The notes under the pieces were generated by a model. The model had not been told where the DNA came from and ran no database searches. It saw only the letters and a program-made list of their open reading frames with translations. From QHWT01 sp963755695 (GTDB taxonomy: Bacteria; Acidobacteriota; Vicinamibacteria; Vicinamibacterales; 2-12-FULL-66-21), in NCBI GenBank assembly GCA_963755695.1, contig CAVWLB010000010.1, positions 310,001-374,000 of the forward strand: a stretch of 64,000 bases of DNA. The letters run 5' to 3'. Of this stretch, positions 19,709 through 28,556 are shown in pieces. Within the stretch, counting starts at the first letter, position 1. The number at the start of each line of letters is the position of its first letter. The translations under genes and the position numbers were made by a program.

Positions 19709-20661
19709 TCGATGCTCGAGGTCGTGTCATGATCGCGCACTTCCCAGACGACCCGCCGCCTCGCTGGCACAACCCGGTGCTGGCGCTCGGCAACTTCGAC
19801 GGTCTGCATCGCGGCCACATGAAGATCATCGACCGGGTACGCCGTCGCGCGGGGGAGCGAGGCGGCACGCCCGCGGTCATGACCTTCGATCCCCACCCGC
19901 CGCGCATCGTCCGTCCGGACAAGGCGCCGCCGCTGCTGATGACCACCGAGCAGCGATTGGAGGCACTGGCGAAGACCGGCATGCAGGGGGTCGCGGTCGT
20001 GCGCTTCACCCACGAGATGTCGCTCTGGGATCCCGAGACGTTCGTGCGTGCGGTCCTGGTCGAGTGGTTACGGGTGGTCGAAGTCTGGGTTGGCGCGAAC
20101 TTTCTCTTCGGCCACGATCGTGCCGGCACCTTCACGGTGCTGCGAAGCCTCGGCGCACGCTACGGGTTCCGTGCGGAGAAGATCGATCCGGTCCGCTACA
20201 AGGAGTTCGTAGTCAGCAGCACGCGGATCCGGCGGCTGGTGTCGGAAGGGCGGGTCGACGAAGCGGGCGCGCTGCTGGGCCATCACTACTTCATCGACGG
20301 CACCGTCACCAGGGGCGCGGGGCGGGGCCGCGAGCTCGGGTTTCCCACCGCGAATCTCTCGACCCCGAACGAGCTGCTGCCCCCGAGCGGGGTCTACGCG
20401 ACGACCGCCACGATCAACGGGATTGCGCACCCGTCGGTGACCAACGTCGGGATGCGCCCCACCTTTGGCGATGTGGATCGGATTCAGGTCGAGACGCACT
20501 TGCTCGATTCGGACCGCGATCTCTACGATGCTCCGCTGCGGCTGTCCTTCGTCCAGCGCCTGCGCGACGAACGGGCGTTTCCTGATGTGGATGCACTGCG
20601 CGCGCAGATCGACGCCGACTGCCGGGCCGCCCGCCGCCTGTTCGGCCGCATTTCGCTATAG
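19705..20661 (+). CDS. ribF: Bifunctional riboflavin kinase / FAD synthetase
   Basis: A 318-aa protein with an N-terminal FAD synthetase (nucleotidyltransferase) domain, seen in LALGNFDGLHRGHMKII, VMTFDPHPP and WVGANFLFGHDRAG with VVSSTRIRRLV, and a C-terminal riboflavin kinase domain (GTVTRGAGRGRELGFPTANL, SGVYATTATINGIAHPSVTN, then VGMRPTF and VETHLLD). It makes FMN and then FAD from riboflavin in the cytoplasm. I chose the ATG at 19705 because it overlaps the upstream stop; an in-frame ATG at 19729 is the alternative and would remove eight residues. Confidence 0.93.
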   Translation: MIDARGRVMIAHFPDDPPPRWHNPVLALGNFDGLHRGHMKIIDRVRRRAGERGGTPAVMTFDPHPPRIVRPDKAPPLLMTTEQRLEALAKTGMQGVAVVRFTHEMSLWDPETFVRAVLVEWLRVVEVWVGANFLFGHDRAGTFTVLRSLGARYGFRAEKIDPVRYKEFVVSSTRIRRLVSEGRVDEAGALLGHHYFIDGTVTRGAGRGRELGFPTANLSTPNELLPPSGVYATTATINGIAHPSVTNVGMRPTFGDVDRIQVETHLLDSDRDLYDAPLRLSFVQRLRDERAFPDVDALRAQIDADCRAARRLFGRISL

Positions 20662-20771
20662 AATCAAATCTGAGTGCGTTGCCGACGAGAGGTAGCGCAG
20701 CCCTCCGGGACCGCCGGGGCCATCAGGCAGGCCAGGCCGCTGCGGCGACAGGCCGCGGTGAATATTGAAAC
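20662..20771 (+). other. Intergenic leader ahead of the cysS unit, GC-rich and possibly structured
   Basis: About 110 bases follow the ribF stop. The middle (roughly 20700-20755) contains reiterated ccggg/ggccag/caggcc words that could fold into a GC-rich hairpin, followed by gaatattgaaac. I do not recognise a riboswitch or terminator consensus; it may be a leader or attenuator for the next genes. Confidence 0.25.
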
Positions 20772-21107
20772 GTGCCTCTGATCTTCAGTGGTGACGGGCA
20801 CTTCTCCAGCGGATACGGTCGATTAGATATGTCCGGTGCTGATCTCCGGGTCACGATGCGTGCGTCGGCGTCTTTGTGCGATCTTGCCGCGGAGGTGGCC
20901 GCGAAAATCGCCGAGTCTGCCGGTTCGAGTGCCGGCGCAGCCAAGAGCGTCGGCAAGGCCGTCGAGCGATTGGCCGCGCGCGTGACCAGCGGATCCGCGC
21001 AGGATGCGGACGTGGAGTTCGAGATGGAGCGCCGCGACAGCACGCTGATCGTCCGGGCGTCGAGCGGCAACCTTATCGAAGAGACGACATGTCCGCTGGC
21101 GGGATGA
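20772..21107 (+). CDS. Small hypothetical protein upstream of cysS
   Basis: An open frame of 111 codons from a GTG at 20772, or 92 codons from the ATG at 20829, whose stop overlaps the cysS start (ATGA). The product has Ala-rich amphipathic helices (ASASLCDLAAEVAAKIAESA, GKAVERLAARVT) and ends with alternating charged and hydrophobic residues (DADVEFEMERRDSTLIVRAS). It loosely resembles small anti-sigma/HATPase-type fragments but lacks their nucleotide-binding boxes. I do not recognise the family. Coupling to cysS and codon use typical of the neighbours argue that it is real. Confidence 0.5.
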   Translation: MPLIFSGDGHFSSGYGRLDMSGADLRVTMRASASLCDLAAEVAAKIAESAGSSAGAAKSVGKAVERLAARVTSGSAQDADVEFEMERRDSTLIVRASSGNLIEETTCPLAG

Positions 21108-22531
21108 GACTGTTCAACACCCTGACAAGACGCGAAGAACCGTTTGCCCCTGCGGATGGCAAGACGGTACGGATGTACACCTGTGGCCTGACGGTGTACG
21201 CGCGGGGGCATATCGGCAACTTCCGTACGTTCGTCGCGCTCGACATCCTGCGCCGCGCGCTCGAGTTCGAAGGCCATGCGGTGCGGCAGGTGCGCAACTA
21301 CACCGACGTCGACGACCGCACCATTGCGGAATCGATCAAGGCAGGGAAGCCGCTGCGCGAGCACACCCAGCAGTTCGTCGAGGCCTTCGAGCGCGACGCC
21401 GCGGCTCTCGGGCTCGAGCCCGTCGAGTACACGCCGCGCGCGACGGATCACATTCCGGCGATGGCGCGGATGATTCAGGCGCTCGAGCGCAACGGCCACA
21501 CCTATACCACTGACGGATCCATCTATTACAAGATTGCGACGTTCCCCGACTACGGCAAGCTCGCGCGGCTGGACCATGCCGGGATCAAGAGCGGCGTGCG
21601 CGTCGACAGCGACAAGTACGACAAGGAGGACGCGCGCGACTTCGTGCTGTGGAAGGCGATCAAGCCAGGCGAGCCGTCGTGGGAGCCGGGGCTGCCGCAG
21701 GGGCGACCGGGCTGGCACATCGAGTGCTCGGCGATGGCCGAGGAGCTGCTCGGCGAGCTCCCCATCGACGTACACGGCGGCGGTGTGGATCTGATTTTCC
21801 CGCATCACGAGAACGAGATCGCACAGGCGGAAGGAGCGACCAATCGCCAGTTCTCCCGCTTCTGGGTGCACGTCGAGCACCTGATGATCGAAACCGAATC
21901 GGAGGAATTGCACGGAGCCGAGAAGATGTCGAAATCGCTCGGCAACGTCTACAACCTCGAGGATGTGACCGCGCACGGCTTCCGTCCATCCGCTCTGCGC
22001 TATCTCTATCTCCAGACGCACTACCGGAAGCAGTTGAAGTTTTCCTGGACGGTGATGGCGCAGGCGCAGGAAGCGGTGAAACGCCTGACGGATTTCCTGG
22101 CGCGCCTCGACACCCTGCCGGCCGGCGACGCCAACCCTGCCACCAGGGCTCGCCTCGACGAAGCAGCGGCCGCCTTTGCCGACCATATCCGCGCCGACCT
22201 CAATACCGCCGCCGGCCTTGGTGTGACCTTCGATCTGGTTCGGGCGCTCAACTCGGCGATCGACGCCGGGGAGCTTGGCGCCGGCGACGCACCCGCGGTG
22301 CGCGAGACATTCGAGCGCTTCGATCGCGTGCTCGGTGTGCTCTCTCTCCGCCGTGCGGAGGAGGCGCGTCCCCCGGTGCCGGTTGACGAGATCGAGCGAC
22401 TGATTCACGACCGGCGTACGGCACGCGGCTCCCGCAACTTCGCCGAAGCAGATAGGATTCGTAGAGACCTCGAATCGCGAGGCATCCTCCTGGAAGATAC
22501 CGCCGCAGGTACCCGCTGGAAGAGAAAGTAG
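21104..22531 (+). CDS. cysS: Cysteine--tRNA ligase
   Basis: A 475-aa class I aminoacyl-tRNA synthetase that attaches cysteine to tRNA-Cys. It begins MRLFNTLTRREEPF and shows the zinc-ligand cysteine in YTCGLTVYARGHIGNFRT, which includes the HIGH-type box (HIGN). It also has WHIECSAMAEELLG, DVHGGGVDLIFPHHENEIAQ and the KMSKSLGN loop. The C-terminal helical domain ends with the usual LIHDRRTARGSRNFAEADRI motif and RDLESRGILLEDTAAGTRW. Start choice: the ATG overlaps the upstream stop; an in-frame ATG at 21089 is possible. The tRNA-Cys gene is 4.4 kb downstream. Confidence 0.96.
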   Translation: MRLFNTLTRREEPFAPADGKTVRMYTCGLTVYARGHIGNFRTFVALDILRRALEFEGHAVRQVRNYTDVDDRTIAESIKAGKPLREHTQQFVEAFERDAAALGLEPVEYTPRATDHIPAMARMIQALERNGHTYTTDGSIYYKIATFPDYGKLARLDHAGIKSGVRVDSDKYDKEDARDFVLWKAIKPGEPSWEPGLPQGRPGWHIECSAMAEELLGELPIDVHGGGVDLIFPHHENEIAQAEGATNRQFSRFWVHVEHLMIETESEELHGAEKMSKSLGNVYNLEDVTAHGFRPSALRYLYLQTHYRKQLKFSWTVMAQAQEAVKRLTDFLARLDTLPAGDANPATRARLDEAAAAFADHIRADLNTAAGLGVTFDLVRALNSAIDAGELGAGDAPAVRETFERFDRVLGVLSLRRAEEARPPVPVDEIERLIHDRRTARGSRNFAEADRIRRDLESRGILLEDTAAGTRWKRK

Positions 22532-22559
22532 ACCCGACCTTCAGGTCCGGCATCACGCT

Positions 22560-23924
22560 ATGAAAAACGCGCCAGAGATCAAGACCGCCCTTCCCGGCCC
22601 GAACGCCAAGGCCATCATCGACAAAGACTCGCGCTTCGTGTCGCCGTCGTACACGCGCGACTATCCGCTGGTCATCGCCCGGGGCGAAGGCGCGATGGTC
22701 GAAGACGTCGACGGCAACCTGTTCCTCGATTGCGCTGCCGGAATCGCGGTCAATTCGACCGGCGTTTCGCATCCGGACGTGGTCAAGGCCATTTCGGAGC
22801 AGGCTGCGAAGTTCATCCACATGTCAGGGACCGACTTCTATTACGAGCCGCAGGTGCGGCTCGCCGAGGAGCTCGCAAGTCTGGTCCCGATTGAGGGCGA
22901 GGTCCGGACGTTCTTTGGCAATTCCGGAACGGAAGCCACCGAGGCCGCGTTGAAGCTCTCGCGGTATCACACGAAGCGGTCAGGCATCATTGCGTTCCTG
23001 GGGTCGTTTCACGGCCGGTCGCTCGGTTCGCTGTCGCTGACCTCGAGCAAGGCGGTGCAGCGCCGCGGCTTCGGCCCATTCATGCCCGGCGTCTATCACG
23101 CCCCGTATCCCGATGTGTATCGGTTCAACGGCAGCCCCGACGCGTGCGCCGAAGCGTCGTTGACGGTCATCCGCGAGCAGATCCTCGTCCACCTCATTTC
23201 ACCTGACGAGGTCGCGGCGATCGTGGTGGAACCCATCCAGGGCGAAGGAGGCTACGTCGTTCCGCCGCCATCGTTCCTGCATGGCCTCCGCGAGCTCGCC
23301 TCCGAGCATGGCATCATGCTCGTTGCCGACGAAGTGCAATCCGGTATGGGCCGCACCGGCAAGATGTTCGCGTCCGAGCACTTCGGTCTCAAGGCGGACA
23401 TCGTCAATATTGCAAAGGGGATTGCCTCGGGGCTACCGCTCGGCGTCACCTGCGCGCGGTCCGCGGTGATGAACTGGCCGCCCGGGGCCCACGCGAGCAC
23501 GTTCGGCGGCAATCCCGTCGCCTGCGCGGCGGCGCTCGCCACGATTCGGCTGCTCCGCGAGCAATACGTCAAGAACGCGGCGACTGTCGGCGAGCACCTG
23601 ATGAACGGCTTGCGCGAGCTGCAGCAGAAACACCCGCTCGTCGGCGATGTGCGCGGCAAGGGGCTGATGATCGGCGTCGAGCTGGTGCGCGATCGCCAGA
23701 CCAAGGCGCGCGCGATCGAGGAGCGCAACGCGGTGGTGCAGGCGATGTTCCGTCGGGGCGTGCTGATTCTCGGCGCCGGCAAGAATGCGATCCGGTTTGC
23801 ACCGCCGCTCGTCCTCACCAAGGACCAGGCGGATGCGGTGCTTCGCGTGTTCGACGAATCGCTGGCCGAAGTGTCGCGCGAGCACGCCGTCGCCGCATCG
23901 TTCTCGAACGGCACAGCCTCCTGA
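22560..23924 (+). CDS. Class-III PLP-dependent aminotransferase (4-aminobutyrate/acetylornithine type)
   Basis: An intact 454-aa fold-type I enzyme. Motifs include DVDGNLFLDCAAGIAVNSTG, FFGNSGTEATEAALKLSRYH, the aromatic SFHGRSLGSLSLTSSKAVQR, EPIQGEGGYVVPP and LVADEVQSGMGRTGKMFASE. The PLP-binding lysine sits in VNIAKGIASGLPLG, followed by HASTFGGNPVACAA. This is the GabT/ArgD/OAT branch, which moves an omega-amino group to 2-oxoglutarate. Length and the N-terminal VSPSYTRDYPLVIARGEGA favour the 4-aminobutyrate-type group, but the exact substrate cannot be settled. It stands 28 bases after cysS. Confidence 0.88.
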   Translation: MKNAPEIKTALPGPNAKAIIDKDSRFVSPSYTRDYPLVIARGEGAMVEDVDGNLFLDCAAGIAVNSTGVSHPDVVKAISEQAAKFIHMSGTDFYYEPQVRLAEELASLVPIEGEVRTFFGNSGTEATEAALKLSRYHTKRSGIIAFLGSFHGRSLGSLSLTSSKAVQRRGFGPFMPGVYHAPYPDVYRFNGSPDACAEASLTVIREQILVHLISPDEVAAIVVEPIQGEGGYVVPPPSFLHGLRELASEHGIMLVADEVQSGMGRTGKMFASEHFGLKADIVNIAKGIASGLPLGVTCARSAVMNWPPGAHASTFGGNPVACAAALATIRLLREQYVKNAATVGEHLMNGLRELQQKHPLVGDVRGKGLMIGVELVRDRQTKARAIEERNAVVQAMFRRGVLILGAGKNAIRFAPPLVLTKDQADAVLRVFDESLAEVSREHAVAASFSNGTAS

Positions 23925-24089
23925 GCCCACTTCCTCGCGTTGGTCAGGCGGGTCGTTAGGCCCGGCGTCCAGCCTCGCAGCGCCCTCGCCGCCTGGACCG
24001 CTCCGCTCGTCCCGAAGAACTCCCGTCACTTTTCAGCGTTACCGCGAAAGCGAGCGAGCGGCATCTCTCTTGCCGTCTGCGCGAACGCG

Positions 24090-24460
24090 ATGACAATGAG
24101 CCGACAGGAACTGGGAATTCTCGGCGAAAACCTGGCCGTCGAAGAACTCACGCGCCAGGGTACGCAATCCTCGAACGCCGTTACCGAACTCGATATGGCG
24201 AAATCGATATCGTTGCGGAGCATGAAGGCACGATTGTGTTCGTCGAAGTCAAGGCACGAGAAGACGTGCAGTTCGGCACGGCTGTCGAGCAGGTGACGAA
24301 AAACAAGCAGCGTAAGGTTGGGTCCAGAGCGGTCGAGTACCTCGCACGGAAGCGTGTCACCGACCGTCCATGCCGGTTCGACGTCGTGGCAATCGATTTC
24401 GCGGGGACGCCGGCGCAGACAATCACCGTCTATGCCGATGCCTTCGAGGCCGGCGGCTGA
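24090..24460 (+). CDS. YraN/UPF0102-family nuclease-like protein (frame-disrupted)
   Basis: The first about 24 codons (MSRQELGILGENLAVEELTRQG) and the later frame (RYGEIDIVAEHEGTIVFVEVKAR, shown here in pieces: YGEIDIVAEHEG and IVFVEVKAR) join into a 123-aa protein of the UPF0102/YraN family. It has the endonuclease-like GEIDIV...EVK core, with D, E and K at the expected places. One base is missing near 24161, so the sequenced gene encodes a different tail. Family members often lie near rnhB or dprA; here it follows an aminotransferase. The function is a presumed Holliday-junction-type nuclease fold, unproven. Confidence 0.8.
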
Positions 24461-24527
24461 GGCGCTCGGCTTTTTTTCCTTGCACTCCGGTGTCCCTCTT
24501 GTTACATCACGCCGGGAGGATTCGAAG

Positions 24528-26330
24528 GTGCGCGCTTCGACGTTTCGGTTCACCGCGGCGTTCGTCCTTTGCGCGGTGGGGTTCGCGCGCGCGGCCGCCG
24601 ACGCCAAGTGGGCGCGGATCGATACCGCCAATTTCATCGTGATTGGCGCAATCGGTGAACCGCGCCTGCGCGCGATTGGCGGGAAGTTCGAAGGCTTTCG
24701 CGAGGCGTTGACCCGTCTGATGTCCAGCAACGTGACCAGGACCGCGGTTCCAAGCGTGGTGATCGCCTTTCCGGATCAGAAGGCGTTTCAGCCCTTCAAG
24801 CCCATTTACCAAGGCAAATCGGTCGACGTCGGCGGGCTGTTCATGCCGCGGCGCGACGTCAACTACATCCTGGTCGGACCCGAAACCTCGTCGGACGCAC
24901 TGCGACCGGTGTTTCACGAGTACGCGCATGTCGTCGTGAACACGGTTGCGCCCGAGCTCCCGGTCTGGTTGAACGAGGGGATGGCCGAGTACTACAGCAC
25001 CTTCGAACTGTCCGGCGACGGGCGGACCTTCACGTTCGGACGTGCGATCGCGACTCACGTGGCGGCGCTGTCGGGGCAGACGTGGATGCCGCTGAAGGAC
25101 GTGCTCGCCACGACGCGCGATTCCCCCCATTACAGCGAAGGCTCGCGCCGCGGCATGTTCTACGCGGAGTCGTGGCTGCTCGTGCACATGCTGCAACTGG
25201 GGCAGCCGAACCGGGTGCCGGCGTTCGCGGCCTACCTTCGTGAACTGACGAATGGGACGCCGCCGGAGACGGCATGGGCCCATCAGTTCGACACCGAGGC
25301 GATCGACAAGGCACTCCATGCCTACGCGCACCATCCATCGACGGCCCTGCGGACGTATGCCGTCACGGACGACATCGCCCGCGCTCCTGCGGTTGTCGTT
25401 CCGCTTCTGCCGCAGGACCTCGAGTCGACGCTCGGTGAAGTGCTCACCGCACAGGGAAAGAAGGATCTTGCAGGGGCGCATTTCGCGAGCGCGCTCGCGC
25501 TGCAGCCCGACGCCGCGCGCGCCATGGTGGGGAAGGCGCACGCGAGCGACCAGACGCTGCGGCTGGCCTCGTCGACCGGAGCGCCGGGCGATTGGTTCGG
25601 CGACTACATGATTGGTGCGACGCTGCTGGAGCACTCGGAGACGCTCGATCGCCCATCACTCGACGTTGCCCGCGCTGCGCTCGGCCGCGTCGTTGTCGCG
25701 CGGCCGGAGCTTCCGAACGCGTACGTGCTCTTCGCGATGGCCAGCGACAAGGTGGATGCAGATCCCAAGACGGCTGTCGATGCGTTGACGAAGGCGCACG
25801 TGGCGGTCCCTGCTCGCGACGATTACACGATCACGCTCGCCCATGCGCTGATCCGCACGGGTGCCTTTGCCCAGGCGCGATCGGTTTTGGGGAGCGTCAT
25901 CGCCCATCCTCACCTTCCCGGCGCGCGCGATCTCGCACTGAAAGCCATGGAGGAGGTGGCCGCGGCCGAACAGGATGCCTCGACCCGAGCGGCGGCTGAA
26001 CCGGCGCCGGCGCAGGAGGCGCCGTCATCGGCGCCGCCGGAACAGGCCGTATTTCGCTCGGTTGGCGCCGGCGAGCGGCGGGTCAAGGGGACGCTTCAGC
26101 GGATCGACTGTTCCCGAAAGCGGGTCGAGTTCGTCGTTGACATCGGAGACCGCGTGGCCCATTTCCTGGCGGCGAAGATGGACCAGGTCGAGTTCATCTC
26201 GTACCGGACGGACCTTCAGGGAAGCGTCGCGTGTGGCGCTCGGACCTCACCCGATCCCGTGTACGTCACATGGCGCGCCGGAGAGCTCGACGGAACCGTC
26301 GTGGCGATCGAGTTCCTGCCGGTTCGTTGA
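24528..26330 (+). CDS. Exported gluzincin-type peptidase-like protein with TPR-like C-terminal half (DUF1570-like)
   Basis: A 600-aa protein starting at a GTG eight bases after a GGGAGGA ribosome site. The signal peptide (FTAAFVLCAVGFARA) is followed by WARIDTANFIVIGAIGE. The metal motif FHEYAHVVVNT, near residue 130, with WLNEGMAEYYS about 20 residues on, is the HExxH...E arrangement of gluzincins. Residues from about 300 to 480 are Ala-rich helical pairs with TPR character (QGKKDLAGAHFASALALQPD). The C-terminal about 100 residues form a separate beta-rich domain (VKGTLQRIDCSRKRVEFVVD). It is probably periplasmic. Substrate is unknown, and activity is unproven. Confidence 0.75.
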   Translation: MRASTFRFTAAFVLCAVGFARAAADAKWARIDTANFIVIGAIGEPRLRAIGGKFEGFREALTRLMSSNVTRTAVPSVVIAFPDQKAFQPFKPIYQGKSVDVGGLFMPRRDVNYILVGPETSSDALRPVFHEYAHVVVNTVAPELPVWLNEGMAEYYSTFELSGDGRTFTFGRAIATHVAALSGQTWMPLKDVLATTRDSPHYSEGSRRGMFYAESWLLVHMLQLGQPNRVPAFAAYLRELTNGTPPETAWAHQFDTEAIDKALHAYAHHPSTALRTYAVTDDIARAPAVVVPLLPQDLESTLGEVLTAQGKKDLAGAHFASALALQPDAARAMVGKAHASDQTLRLASSTGAPGDWFGDYMIGATLLEHSETLDRPSLDVARAALGRVVVARPELPNAYVLFAMASDKVDADPKTAVDALTKAHVAVPARDDYTITLAHALIRTGAFAQARSVLGSVIAHPHLPGARDLALKAMEEVAAAEQDASTRAAAEPAPAQEAPSSAPPEQAVFRSVGAGERRVKGTLQRIDCSRKRVEFVVDIGDRVAHFLAAKMDQVEFISYRTDLQGSVACGARTSPDPVYVTWRAGELDGTVVAIEFLPVR

Positions 26331-26370
26331 TTGACGCGGCGGCCAAATGGTAAGATTGAGGTTCACGCGA

Positions 26371-26445
26371 GCGGGAATAACTCAGTGGTAGAGTGCGACC
26401 TTGCCAAGGTCGAAGTCGCGGGTTCGAATCCCGTTTCCCGCTCCA
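26371..26445 (+). tRNA. tRNA-Gly (GCC)
   Basis: The cloverleaf is complete: a 7-bp acceptor stem (gcgggaa/ttcccgc), D-arm with agtggta, anticodon loop ttGCCaa, T-arm with ggttcgaatcc, and an encoded CCA end (tcca). The GCC anticodon reads GGC/GGU glycine codons. It is followed immediately by the 109-bp tandem repeats. Confidence 0.95.
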
Positions 26446-26772
26446 TTCCTAACTTCGCTCGCGTGGGGCCCCTTTAGTTTCCCCACGCTCGCTGCGCGCT
26501 CGGCCCGCCGCGGCGCGGCGGTGCCCTCCGGTCCTCGCTTGCAGCCGCAGGCGCTTCCTAACTTCGCTCGCGTGGGGCCCCTTGAGTTTCCCCACGCTCG
26601 CTGCGCGCTCGGCCCGCCGCGGCGCGGCGGTGCCCTCCGGTCCTCGCTTGCAGCCGCAGGCGCTTCCTAACTTCGCTCGCGTGGGGCCCCTTGAGTTTCC
26701 CCACGCTCGCTGCGCGCTCGGCCCGCCGCGGCGCGGCGGTGCCCTCCGGTCCTCGCTTGCAGCCGCAGGCAT
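26446..26772. repeat. Three tandem copies of a 109-bp unit between two tRNA genes
   Basis: Units start at 26446, 26555 and 26664, each opening with ttcctaacttcgctcgcg. The spacing is exactly 109 bases both times, and copies two and three are nearly identical; copy one differs by a ttt/ttg change near 26480. Each unit holds GC-rich inverted stretches (gtggggcccc / gccgcggcgcgg). Because 109 is not a multiple of three, the unit reads in different frames in successive copies, so it is not a protein repeat. It starts at the first base after tRNA-Gly. Confidence 0.92.
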
Positions 26773-26916
26773 TTTGGGGTTCGCACCCGCCCGGAGTCAC
26801 TCTAATTGCCCGTGCACCGACAGTGCTCACGCGCTAGACACGACCGAGATTCCCTGCCAAGATGAGGGGTGGTCCAGAGTCGCAGGGCGGCTCTTGAGAG
26901 CCACCGCTCTTCGAAC

Positions 26917-26991
<75 letters not shown>

Positions 26992-27006
26992 ATTTCTCTA
27001 GGAAAT

Positions 27007-28189
27007 TTAGAGACTCACCCTGCGGCGGGAACCGCGATCGGGGCTCACTGTGCCCGAAATGTGCCCGTCACGGTCTGACGAGTGACTTCCGCCTTCAGGC
27101 GGAAGAGCGGTAGGTTGCAACGCGTTGAGCTTCTTCGCGGCCTCGACCAGATCGCACTCGCTCACGATGTTGTAGCGCTCGAACACCGAGCGCGTCTTGT
27201 GTCCGGTCATCTGCATGGCGACGCGCTCGGGACGCCGGCGCGCACCAGGTTGCGTGTCGCGGTCCGCCGCAGGTCGTGCGGAATCCGACCCGGATACCCC
27301 GCCTTCGTACATGCCGCCCTGAACGCCTTCAAGAACGTCGTGATCCGCTTGCCCTTCACCTTGCGGTTCGAGCGGTTGAACACCCACGGGCAGATCACGT
27401 CTTCCTCCTTCAGGCGGTCGTGTTCGGCTTTCTGCGCCTTCAGGAGCCGCTCCAAGGCGTCGGTGAAGGGGAAGGTCCGGCCCTCGTCGTTCTTCGTCGT
27501 ATGCGGGCCCAGACGGACGACGCGAGCCTCGAAGTCGACGTGGCGGCACTGGAGCCGCAGCACCTCGCTCGGGATTCGCCAGCCTGTGATGTACCCGAAC
27601 TGCACCGCCGGCCGGATCGCGGCCGGCAGGTGAGCGAGGATACGGCCGAACTGCTCCCGCTCGAAGAAGCCCGTTCGCACGTTCCGCTCCTTCAGCATCG
27701 GCACGTACGGCACGTGCGCCAGCTTGCCGTTCTGCCGCGCCAGATTCAGGATCCGCTTCAGCGTCGTCAACTCGCGGTTGATCTCGCCGTTCGAGTATTT
27801 GCGCTCCCGGCGGTCGTCAGGGTCGCCGACTACGATGACGTCCTGCTGACGTTGCAGGATGAACGCATTCACGTCGGCCGTGGAGATCGAAGCGAGCCGC
27901 CGACCGCCGAAGTACGGCAGCAGGTGTAGACGAATCCGCCTCTCGAGTTCGTCGGCCGAGCGCCGTCCATTGACCGCGTACTCGGTCTTCAGATCCTCGG
28001 CCGCCTCGTCGAAGCGAATCCGATTCAGTTTCGGGTTCACTGGCAGCCCGTGCGCGATGTCGCCCTCACGTATCTCAGTAGGCTGATAGCGTCGGACTCC
28101 TTCGAGCTCCCGCTCGATTCCCGGATCGGACGTCCGTTCCGGTAGTACTTGACCCACCAGATGGCGCTGCGTTGGTACGTCATGCCCAT
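27007..28189 (-). pseudogene. Tyrosine recombinase (integrase) of island 1, two frame breaks
   Basis: The gene begins at 28189 (MGMTYQRSAIWWVKYYRNGR), shifts frame near 28080, runs through the core-binding region (AVNGRRSADELERRIRLHLL, then NGEINRELTTLKRILNLARQ) and the catalytic domain, and shifts again near 27230. The catalytic residues are visible: R in TGWRIPSEVLRL, H-x-x-R in IPHDLRRTATRNL, H in MTGHKTRSVFERY and the nucleophile Y in the same segment. It lies 16 bases inside attachment site A and points toward it, as expected for a tRNA-targeting integrase. As sequenced it is inactive. The two indels may be genuine decay or base errors. Confidence 0.88.
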
Positions 28190-28475
28190 TCGTGGTTTCC
28201 TCCCTTCGTGGTAACGGATGCAGTTGAGATCTGTGATTCGGTGTCGAGTCGTCAACCTCCTTCCAGCGCTCGATGAGCCGTTCCAGGTCGCGGGAGTCGA
28301 TCAGAATCCGCCGCATCGCGCGGCCGTCTTTTGCACGCGGGCTTGGAATGCGCACCGCCGGGATGTGGCCGCTGAGCACGAGATCGCGCAACGTCCAGTA
28401 GCTGCAGCCAAGATACGCCGCGGCCGTTCGCAGATCCATGAGGCGGCCACCCGATGACGTCGTTCGCTTGGGCAT
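28190..28475 (-). CDS. Helix-turn-helix (excisionase-type) protein upstream of the integrase
   Basis: From the ATG at 28475 the product contains LMDLRTAAAYLGCSYWTLRD followed by GHIPAVRIPSPRAKDGRAMR and ILIDSRDLERLIERWKEVD, the MerR-like winged helix-turn-helix of excisionase/AlpA-type DNA-binding proteins. It probably directs excision or controls the integrase, whose start lies just downstream. The frame stays open into the integrase gene because of the integrase frame break, so the true stop is uncertain and I give only the part before the integrase start. Confidence 0.7.
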
Positions 28476-28556
28476 GGCGATCTCCGCTGCTGCACCGTCG
28501 TTTAGGCCGGGCATCACGCAAGTGCGATGCGCGCGCTCGATCGAGCGAATCGTCAA

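Noticed and set aside
20662..20771. A riboswitch upstream of the cysS unit
   Set aside because: GC-rich repeats suggest structure, but no known riboswitch consensus (T-box, SAM, FMN) could be matched by eye.
26446..26772. CRISPR array
   Set aside because: Units are directly adjacent and have no unique spacers, and no cas gene is present. No other regularly spaced repeats were found in the window.
26449..26830. Several overlapping open frames (GPPRRGGAL / LRLQARTGG types)
   Set aside because: They are translations of the 109-bp non-coding tandem repeats; the same DNA is read in different frames in successive copies.
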